From: Xenopus tropicalis
Taxonomy: Eukaryota; Chordata; Amphibia; Anura; Pipidae
NCBI RefSeq assembly: GCF_000004195.4
Contig: NC_030677.2
Span: 46,315,142 to 46,379,141, forward strand
DNA length: 64,000 nt
Direction of reading: 5' to 3'
Shown: positions 55,984 to 64,000 of the stretch, piece by piece
Layout of the letters: every line of letters begins with the position of its first letter
How positions within the stretch are numbered: position 1 is the first letter of the stretch
Position numbers and translations under genes: made by a program
The notes under the pieces: model-generated
Databases searched by the model: none
What the model was told of the DNA's origin: nothing
The model's input: only the letters and a program-made list of their open reading frames with translations

Positions 55984-58555
55984 ATCTGCCCCACCAAAAT
56001 ATTCACTGTTACAAAAAAAAATACAGGCAGTACAAGTTTCTTTACCATAATTCATTGCCATTTTTGTGATTATGTTTTTGACTCAAATTGTTAATTTTTA
56101 TCACTTAAAAAAATCTTGAAAGCACAAAAGAAATGTTCAGCTTTTTTTCTGTTATATTTCCAGTAGTCACGTTTTTTCAGCCACGTTGAAAAAGAATGTA
56201 AAAATGTGAATAGTTTGAGTCTTTAACCATGACTTTAAGCATTCATTTTTAACCTGTTTATGCTTATTCAACATCAATCTAGCGATATTAGAAAATGTGA
56301 GATTGTACAAATGTTAACACAATGTAAACCTCACCCTAATCAGAGAGCATCATCTTCATAAAAATGCCTCAATATTATAATGCAAATCTGCAGTAAGAGG
56401 TATGTTAGAGGCTCTTCATATTTATTAAACTAAGAATTATACTTTTTCCTTAGTCATTTTCATTCAGCTAAAATTCTTTGTGAAATATAAAATGTATATT
56501 TATAGCAGAAACTGTAATTGGGTTTTTGAGGGTTCCAGTCTTTACAGGAACTGGTTGCATGTCACACTCCGAAGCTTCTCAGCTCAGTCAGTCTCCGCAG
56601 TGAGAGCTGGTGTTCTCCTTAATTTTAAACACCCACTATAAGGATTGAAACCCATAGGTGGCAATGATATGGATTATACAAGTTGTGATTCTTTTAAGGT
56701 AGTGGAAGGTGCATCCTTACAGAAAATGTACCATCTGTAATAATGTAGAATCTCTGGCAGTGTGTTTAGGCTAGACACCTCCCAAACTGGTCTACAGTTT
56801 AATTTCTACGCAGGCCTCTTGGAAGGGGGTGTAGTTACACAATGTTCTTAGGGTTGGCCCTTATCTAGTCCAGTAGGTAACAGCAAGTCAGGTGTACTTG
56901 TGGTATAAAATGTTGGGTGGGAGTTATGTTCTGTATCTGGTCTTCCTATGAAAAGAGGTTGGAACATGTGTATAGACCCTGGAATGCAAAAAGGCCTGCT
57001 AAGGGGACCTGTGAATAAGTTAATAATAAGCACAAGTTTAGGTGTAAATGTTTAGACAGAGCTAACTAGGTGACCCATTGGATTCCATTTGCTCCTGTTA
57101 GATGCAAGCATATGAATTAGCAGGTAGGGCGTATGGCGATAGGTTGGTGGAATTCCCAGGGCATTGCTAGTGATGTCTCAGCTTAATAAAAATCATAGGT
57201 TGTTGACAAGCAATGGAACAAGGATTGCAGGAACATAGAACATCTTTCAGGTGGCAAGCCATAAAGCAAGTCTTCATTGAAAGAGAAATACCAAAATAGA
57301 CATTTAAGTTATAATGCTTGAAAAAACAGTTTAAGACACGTGGTAATGTAGAAGAATGGGTTATGTTGTCTACTCCATAGCCCCTTTCTTCTTTTTGTAG
57401 ATAACAATATACCTACAAATGCCACAACATGCAGTATAATTAAAATTATTACTTATAATGATGTACTAAAAGAAAATTTGTAAATTATTTAACCCCCCAA
57501 AACAACTGAAAAATTGTAAATAAAATCCTAAGAGAATCAGAGAAGATGGTGGTTTAACCTCATGGAAATGACCATATTAGTGCCCTGCAACACTGAGCTT
57601 CAAGCCCCAAAATGATATTTTTAGCTCTATTGGAAAGAGAGACTCTGTGCATAAATAGTTCCATCTATAGAACTGTCTGAAAACTTTAAGTTCAGTTTTA
57701 TATCCATACTGCATGGCTCATTTTTTATATTAAGATACACTCTTTAAGACGCCTCGTCTTTTGCTTTCAAATATCTATATATATAGCTAAGTATGTATGT
57801 GTCATTTAAACAAATTGTGTAACTCTTCCTATACTGTGCCTAGGCATTTAAATCCAGGTCTCAAAAGCCATAGTAGACTAGAGTTTAAATTTATAACTTG
57901 CAAAAAAATGCAATTAGTTGTTCTGTAAATCTGACTGCTCACCTGTCCTTAATTCATGCTAAAATGAGTATTGGGTCTGACACCGGGACTCACAAATTGA
58001 GCTGCGGTATCAGCTTTCCGACAGTTGCCTTCCAAAGTTAGTAGGACATTTAAATTAAGAAGAAAATGGTCATGCAGCTCAATGAGACATAAAACAAGAT
58101 TTCATAACCAGTGCTCTGGCAATGTCATCATTTTGGTGAATCTGCATTTTAAAAGTGACAAATGATGTGTGTTAAGAGATTTCTTCATTTATTTAAGATT
58201 AAAAATGTTTGTTTACTATATTCTAGCAATTTGTGTAAATGGCCTCTGCAGCATGCCGGAGAATGCTGTCCTTCTCAGTGGCGTGTTGCATAATATCTTA
58301 ACATTTCAAAGCAATCACATTAGAAGCAATGCAAACAGACTTGATCATTTTTCATATCTCAGCCATTCTCCTGAGTGCAAACCCATAAACCTTTCCATGA
58401 TATGAATAATCTTTTAAATGATGAAAATCTTATAGGAATTATAAAACCCTAGTAATTAAAAATAATTCTGCTAGTGGTTGCTCAGGAATACGATGGTCCA
58501 TGTGTCAATATTGCCTTAGAACTTATTAAATGGCCAAATTTAAAGTACAGAACAA
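55984..58555. other. Long stretch without a supported gene
   Basis: No ORF above 78 codons. The part 56540-57240 is less AT-rich and of unknown nature. No LTR pair, TIR or splice-bounded exon was found. Confidence 0.45.
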
Positions 58556-58915
58556 AGTAATAAACGGAATATTTTCCCTAATGGCTGGGGCAGCTAATGA
58601 TATCTAGATTAACTGTACAGATTCGGTAGCTGGCTTAAGGCCAGCGAGTTACTTCTGTTAAATGAAAGGATTGTTTTGGAAATCAGCATTTTCCCAACCT
58701 TTACAAGACTAATATTCAGCATGCAGAGCCAACGATATACTTGCTGGTACAATACTCACACGTTCTCTGTGCATCTGCCCTCTCCGTTTGTTATCCTTTC
58801 CTATACATTTCCAGCACTTGGGACATTTTGATCTCCAAATGAATTTAAACTGAGCTTCAGTGCTGTATTGCTTTCATCAGCACAACAAATCTTAATTGAT
58901 AACTCCTTGGGTTTT
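58556..58915. other. Single-copy island, possible conserved non-coding element
   Basis: Evenly composed repeat-free sequence, e.g. GGCAGCTAATGATATCTAGA, AGCCAACGATATACTTGCTG and CTCTCCGTTTGTTATCCTTT. GCTGGCTTAAGGCCAGC is a small hairpin. Function untested. Confidence 0.25.
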
Positions 58916-59034
58916 TGAGAGAATATAAAATCTGAAATTATTACATTTGGACACTGTTGTCATCCCAGGATGTTCATAACAAGAAAAAAATATAAAATAT
59001 TGACTTTTCCTGTCCCTGACTACTAGAAGCTACA

Positions 59035-59457
59035 GTGATTTGTAGTTATAGGTTATTAAGAGTAAGCCCCTGGGGGGGGAACTCGCAGAATTGGACTGAA
59101 TTTTTGCTAGAAAAACTGTTTGAAGGCAAACAGAGCATCCTTACAACAATGCTATTGTTTTATGAAAATACACTTAAAGATATATGGTTTGACTGTGGTT
59201 ATTGCAATATTAGATACAAAAGATACATGGCTCATGGAGAAATGTGCTTCAATAAAATAAATATCTGCCCTCCAGTCAATATTGTCAATATTGGATGTAC
59301 AAGCAAAACTGATGTCTGTTGTTCTGTACCAGCTCTTCTTGCCTCTTTCTGGGGAATCTATTTCTGGGTTACTTACTCTGACGGACTAAACTGTGCTCAG
59401 TTATATACAGTGGGCAAATTGGTACCAGGGCAGTCAACCACAGTAACCAATCAGTGA
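59035..59457 (+). other. 140-codon ORF of unknown status
   Basis: The longest plus-strand ORF not explained by simple repeats, other than RT relics. The product is Cys-rich in its middle part (residues about 60-100, with FDCGYCNIRYKR and TSKTDVCCS). It has no initiator ATG in strong context, no flanking splice signals I trust, and its last ~15 codons run into a MITE at 59408. It resembles no family I know. Probably a chance ORF. Confidence 0.15.
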
Positions 59458-59552
59458 TTAGTATTTTTTAACCAGCTGCAGGTAGAACAGAGAAACATCT
59501 GATTGGTTGCCATGGATTGCTGCCTAGGTGCTGATGTGCCCAGTGTCTTTAG
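59408..59552. mobile_element. MITE with 'gtaaccaatcag' core
   Basis: CAGTGGGCAAATTGGTACCA at left and (inverted) TAGGTGCTGATGTGCCCAGTG at right. ACAGTAACCAATCAG pairs with CTGATTGGTTGCC. Related to 33446 and 48443. Confidence 0.7.
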
Positions 59553-59689
59553 ATGATCCCTACATGTTTATGCAATACATTTTCAAGCAATAATTTAAAA
59601 CTACTGTACCAGATTAGATAAGTTGGGGGTTAGCCAAGAGATGTAAGATGCTTTCTGCAAAATAAATATAATGTTCTAGGTGGCACTAA

Positions 59690-59741
59690 TGTGGCAAATC
59701 TGTTGGCAGTAAAATGCCAAAATGACTTTCCTTCTCCTTAA
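59690..59741. mobile_element. Fragment of the TTAA MITE seen at 25725
   Basis: GCCAAAATGACTTTCCTTCTCCTTAA is the inverse of the left end at 25725-25755. The rest of the element is missing. Confidence 0.7.
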
Positions 59742-61004
59742 ACAGTAAAAATACCTGTCCTTGAACTTCTGCAAAAATGTTTTAGAGGCTGCTGCATTCA
59801 CCCTGTCTCTAGTTTAGAGAGTTGTGCAAGTGAGCCATTTTCAATGTGGTGGTACTCCAGAATTCCCACAGTGCGCAACATCAATAGGTGCTCATACTTA
59901 TCACATACATGGACACCAAGCACCAGAAATGACACAATCCAGACTTCTGGCAGCCTCAATTACTCTGGAATAACTTGTAAAATGCTGCATTGTGGGTAAA
60001 TATGTAGCATTCAAAATTACCCTTTTGACGCTGCACTTGTGCTCATAAATGAGCCTAAAGGAACGTTCATTCAATATAATGGGAGGACTTGATACAATTT
60101 TGGGGGAATATAGAAAAGAAATTGCACTGTAATGTTGTAAATTTTAATTGCACCTGTGGCACTTTTTAAAGACTTTCTTTCAACCTTTTTCAGAAGGAAG
60201 TATTTATATATACACTGTGAACTATGTTCCTTCTAATTTGCAGGGTAAGAAAAAATCATCAATTCAATACAAAAGTTAAAAAGAACTGTGTGAAGTCCCA
60301 GCAAGTTTTGAATTATGTGTGTAGGTGCATGCAAAATTTTTATTTGCTCCACAATTTGTTACGGGCACAAATAAGCACACAGCTTAGAGGGAACATTAAA
60401 GGCACCTGCTCTTCAACAATTAGATTAAATCCCATTCTAGACAGATATGATTAACGGGTTTTGTCTAAAGTCTAGTCTTAAAGTTAACTTTAATCAGTTT
60501 ATGGAACATAATAAATTGAAAGCCAAATTAAAATAAAATTACTTGTCTTTTTCTCCTAGACAAAATGACAGACTTGGATGTTGTGGCACATTCAGTGCCT
60601 AATTAATAGAGAAAGGAATAAGTTTTGAATGTGCCAGAACTTGCAAGCTTGTGATTTTGCCAAGGGTAAAAAGAAAATCTTTTAGGACTAGGAGAATAAT
60701 AAAATAATATTCATTATAACTGGCAGATAGTGTTATCTGCTGTGGTGTCTGGAAGCTGCTTCAGTATGCTGTACATGTATAAAAACACACACAGTCAGTC
60801 TCAGATTGTTGTCCTTTTCAGGACAGAGAGCCCTACAAAGTGAAAGTAAAAGTGAAAATTCTAAAAATGATGCTGGATTTTCATATATATGTGCAAAAGC
60901 AACAGCTCACGTATCAGGATATAAAAGACTAAATAGGATCAAAATATGTTTAAACTGTATAGCTATAGTACTCAATTGAATCTACTTCCTTGTTTGAAGG
61001 ACAT
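59742..61004. other. No gene supported
   Basis: Single-copy AT-rich sequence. GCTGCATTGTGGGTAAATAT (59983) weakly resembles a ZNF143-type element. The 76-codon ORF at 60224-60454 shows no domain. Confidence 0.45.
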
Positions 61005-61012
61005 TTAGTAAA

Positions 61013-61263
61013 TAATGATGAGTGAATCTGTCCTGTTTCACTTCGCCGAAAAGCTTTGTGAAACGGCGGAAAATTTGCGGAACGGCGAAAAAAATTGTCA
61101 CCCCCATCATTTTTTTGACACATCAAAAAATGATGGGTGTGACTTTTTTAATGATGCACAACAATTTTTTTGTCACGGGGAAATTTTTCTGCAGCAAATT
61201 TTGTCACCCGTTTCGCAAAAAAATCTGCCAGTGGAAATTCGCAAATTATTTCATCCATCACTA
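61013..61263. mobile_element. hAT-type MITE, short copy
   Basis: TAATGATGAGTGAATCTGTC at left and (inverted) TTTCATCCATCACTA at right. Flanks are TTAGTAAA (61005-61012) and TTAGTAAT (61264-61271), an 8-bp duplication with one mismatch. Contains CACTTCGCCGAAAAG and an inner hairpin ATCATTTTTTTGAC / ATCAAAAAATGATG. It lacks the minisatellite of 34431-34949. Confidence 0.9.
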
Positions 61264-61271
61264 TTAGTAAT

Positions 61272-61966
61272 AATCTCTATGGAACTGTTGGGAGTCAAAA
61301 GAAAGAAAAGAGCAAAGCACAATTAATCTGCCCATATATACAAAGCAGCAATGCAGTTTAGCAAATATGGACCCTTTTAAATCTAAACGTAAAGTCATTT
61401 TTTGGTGTATCCCAATTAGGAAAGCTTTTTGTCTATCCTTTTAGCTAATGTGTTTGTACTAATGGATTTTATATGAACGAATGGAAAGCTAAGTTTGGGA
61501 GACAAAGTAGACTTGCTAAATCTTAGGCAGCTATACTTCATTAATATTTATGCTAGGTATCGTCATTTGGAGAGAATTAGCTACTTCACTAGAGCCTTAT
61601 GGGGACAAGGATTCTACCATTCAGTCGCACATATTTTGAAGACTAAGAAGTTATTGAAATATTTTTGAAGAACTATGATTATTGTAAAAATTGCAGCCAG
61701 GGTCTTAATAACAATCACAACAAAAAATGTAATACATTGCAGTTAGGGATATCATTTAATGCAGGAGGCATGAGGTGATCTCTTTTGAGAGGTTCTTATT
61801 CTACCTGGGGTATTTTTAATTCCCCTTCAGTAGCATTACTAGATGTTTCTGGGCCCTACAGCAATATTTTCAGGTGGTATTGTAATATATATTATATCAA
61901 AGGACACAACAGAAGTCAAGGTTTGTAAGGTATGTAAAAAATGAGGCAATGACCAGAGCCTTCAGG
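61272..61966. other. No gene seen
   Basis: Single-copy AT-rich sequence without ORF or recognised repeat. Confidence 0.5.
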
Positions 61967-62267
61967 TACAGGTATGGGACCTGTTATCCAGAAAGCTTGG
62001 GACCTGGGGTTTTCCGGATAAAGGGGTACCATAATTTGGACCTCTATAACTTAAGTCTGCTAAAAATCATTTAAATATTGAATAAACCCAATTGGCTTGT
62101 TTTGCCTCCAATAGGATTAATGTAATGTTAGTTGGGATCAAGTAGAAGGTTCTGTTTTATAATTACAGAGAAAAAGGAAATCATTTTTAAAAAATTGGAA
62201 TTATTTGCTTATAATAATCGAAACTTTCTGGATAACGGGTTTCCGGATAAGGCATGCCATACCTGTA
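61967..62267. mobile_element. Palindromic TIR repeat, full copy
   Basis: TACAGGTATGGGACCTGTTA at left and GGCATGCCATACCTGTA at right are inverted ends. Interior TTAGTTGGGATCAAGTAGAA. Orientation as at 27239 and 52724. Confidence 0.88.
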
Positions 62268-62689
62268 CTGCTGCAGAAAATGGGTTGAAGGAATATATTT
62301 TGCAAATGGAGGATGTGCAACTTTTGTAAGCAAATTAAGTGCATGTAGTTAGCAACCACAGGGAGAATGGAGTGTTTAGGTTATAACAAATGAAAATACT
62401 GCAGAAGACAAATGAATAGAAAAAAACCCTTTCCCTCTAACAGGATACTGTTATCCCTGAATAAAGTATTGTTCTTTCACTACAAATAAAGCAGGACAAA
62501 TGATTTTCCCTTGCATTTAAGCAGAAATATTTATGCAAAAGTAGATCAACACACCTGCAAACTATGGCCTACATTCCCTAAAGACTGGCAAGCAATAGCT
62601 CAGTTGCTAAGTACAGAGTTGTGAGTTAATTAATTATATGAAAGCAGCACTATAGGTGCATTCGGACAATGTGTAACTTAGCTTGACAC

Positions 62690-63115
62690 TATATTTCATC
62701 CCAAACTCACAACTGGTAGCCAAATGCAAATTACAGAGCAGGGCATAGAGCAGGAAGGATATCTGTCTGTGTTTGAACTACCAGAGGGGCCTGGGGTGCT
62801 GCCTGCCACTACAAAGAACAGAGGAAACCCTTGAGAAAGAGACTGAGAAACTGCAAGTTCCTGAGGAATTGAGAGGAAAGCCAGGAGGCTGGGAAATTCC
62901 CCCAAAGTAATATAGTGAGTACAGGGGTGACCACAAACATTTGTAGTCCACGAGGGGCCCAGTTTAGTGAGTGAACTTATCAAATGTGTGAAGGTAACGC
63001 CCAGAGGGCAGGATTTATTTTTATGATTTATGTTTTGTATGTTGATATGGGCACCCCTGTGTTAAATAAACTGCCTTAAAGTGAAGAAAGTGTCTGCTGT
63101 GGACTCCACAGGTTT
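62690..63115 (+). repeat. Possible solo LTR or retroposon 3' end
   Basis: GC-richer than its flanks, with CAGAGGGGCCTGGGGTGCTG, GAACTTATCAAATGTGTGAA, a polyadenylation-like TTAAATAAACTGCC and a terminal TGTGGACTCCACAG. This organisation resembles a retrotransposon LTR, but no boundaries, TG...CA termini or duplication could be fixed. Confidence 0.3.
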
Positions 63116-63445
63116 AAATTATATATATAGTAATAAATAGTTGTAGTATATCTGATAAATATTATAATATAAGAAATACAAAGTCTAAATATAAGGTTGA
63201 AATATATCCATGCATATTAAGGAAAAAGCAAATGAACAGTCTATGCATGAGAAACTTGCCCAGTACTGTTTCTAACAGGTCATATTTTAAGAGTTGGCAG
63301 GAGGGGGCATAAAGACATAGAAATGCAGACTTTGGTTTATGATTTAGTAGCACCTATACCAAAGCAGCATTAGGCATTAGAGTTAGGACCCAAGTGCCCT
63401 TCCCTATGCATACATATAATGGTGTGCTCTCTTCCCCTTCCACAG
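63116..63445. other. AT-rich stretch leading to the candidate exon
   Basis: No repeat identified. A pyrimidine tract (GTGCTCTCTTCCCCTTCCAC) occupies the last 20 bp. Confidence 0.4.
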
Positions 63446-63487
63446 GCAGCCGAAGCCCTCAGTTTACCCACACAAACCGAGAGAAAG
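63446..63487 (+). other. Candidate 42-nt internal exon
   Basis: Preceded by the acceptor CTCTTCCCCTTCCACAG and followed by the donor AAAG/GTAAGT, a full match to the U1 consensus. The segment is 42 nt (14 codons), so it preserves frame, and is open in all three plus-strand frames (AAEALSLPTQTERK, or QPKPSVYPHKPRE, or SRSPQFTHTNREK). The alternative acceptor four bases downstream would give 38 nt. Small frame-preserving exons of this size are typical alternatively spliced microexons or short exons in large neuronal genes. I do not recognise the peptide, so no gene is named. If real, the rest of the window upstream would be intron of a plus-strand gene. Confidence 0.3.
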
Positions 63488-64000
63488 GTAAGTCCCAGGG
63501 ACATGTGTTCTCTCTCTACCTATGAAAGTTAATTGAGCAGTCCATTTACCTGTGATCTCACCCTTATTAAAAGAATAGAGCACCGAGTCTCTGCCACCCT
63601 TGTAAGTACTACATCTTCTCAGCCCCTTACATGCTTCATTTGGTGCTTATACCACTTCTTTCCATCAAACCCACCATTGATGAACACTGGTTAGAAAATC
63701 TGGTTTAAACTCTGAAATCCTCTGCTACAATGGCCAATTTAATGCACCTCTTTAACTTGCCTTATGTTTTATATTAAAAGAGAGTCGTAGTTATTCTAAT
63801 CTGCTGACTGACCTGCTAAAATGTACTTCCTCTTGTATATTAAGCACGTATGGGCAGCAAAGTTCTTTGAAGTTTTCTGGTGTAAACTCTGCTAGATAAA
63901 GCTGATGAGTAGACTGTTTGGGCAAGTACCAATCAAAGTCAGTAATCCTGCATGGAGAAACCTTACCTACTGTTCTGATTTTCCCAGCATGAAAGCACAG
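63488..64000. other. No gene seen
   Basis: Single-copy sequence without a supported ORF or repeat. It would be intron if the candidate exon just upstream is real. Confidence 0.4.

Noticed and set aside
62690..63115. Complete LTR retrotransposon
   Set aside because: No second LTR, primer-binding site, gag or pol text; kept only as a possible solo LTR with low confidence.

Overview
The window looks like vertebrate, most probably anuran (Xenopus-like), intergenic or large-intron DNA. It is AT-rich and contains no open reading frame that reads as an intact host gene. It is crowded with short inverted-repeat DNA transposons (MITEs) that carry clean target-site duplications: TTAA, three-base TWA type, or eight bases. 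It also holds relics of two non-LTR retrotransposon families, two Harbinger copies with transposase remnants, GC-rich minisatellites and many AT/GATA microsatellites. The host assignment rests on my recognition of these repeat styles and was not searched.

Layout. 1-2.3 kb is mostly single-copy AT-rich DNA. 2.3-9.5 kb is repeat-dense: a TTAA palindromic MITE, a TAA MITE, a G-rich higher-order minisatellite inside an inverted-repeat element, a second element with a CTCGAG-containing end, a pyrimidine minisatellite, a 160-bp MITE, and a 164-bp near-perfect palindrome with an AT core. 9.5-22 kb is mostly single-copy, with scattered MITEs at 10.2, 13.2, 15.0-16.2 and 20.4 kb. 22.5-31.9 kb is the most mosaic part. 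It contains an L2/CR1-type LINE reverse transcriptase relic on the minus strand (23.8-25.1 kb), a Rex1/Babar-like LINE relic on the plus strand (29.4-30.7 kb), a dispersed repeat present twice in direct orientation (23.0 and 28.4 kb) with local duplications beside each copy, and several MITEs. 34.4-35.0 kb is a hAT-type MITE expanded by an internal minisatellite; a shorter relative lies at 61.0 kb. 41.1-42.0 kb is an internally deleted Harbinger transposon keeping the transposase N-terminus. Its sister at 53.2-53.8 kb has been invaded by an internally deleted Rex1 fragment and abuts another TIR element (53.8-54.4 kb).

The single-copy islands between repeats (for example 3.3-3.6, 8.5-8.7, 36.1-36.5, 38.3-38.7, 50.6-51.0, 54.7-55.4 and 58.6-58.9 kb) are where conserved non-coding regulatory sequence would lie if the window sits beside or inside a developmental gene. 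That is inference only. The one credible host-exon candidate is a 42-nt, frame-preserving segment at 63446-63487 bounded by strong splice consensus sequences. No tRNA, rRNA, CRISPR array or bacterial-style operon was seen. I found no convincing new biological system; the interest lies in transposon structure and nesting.
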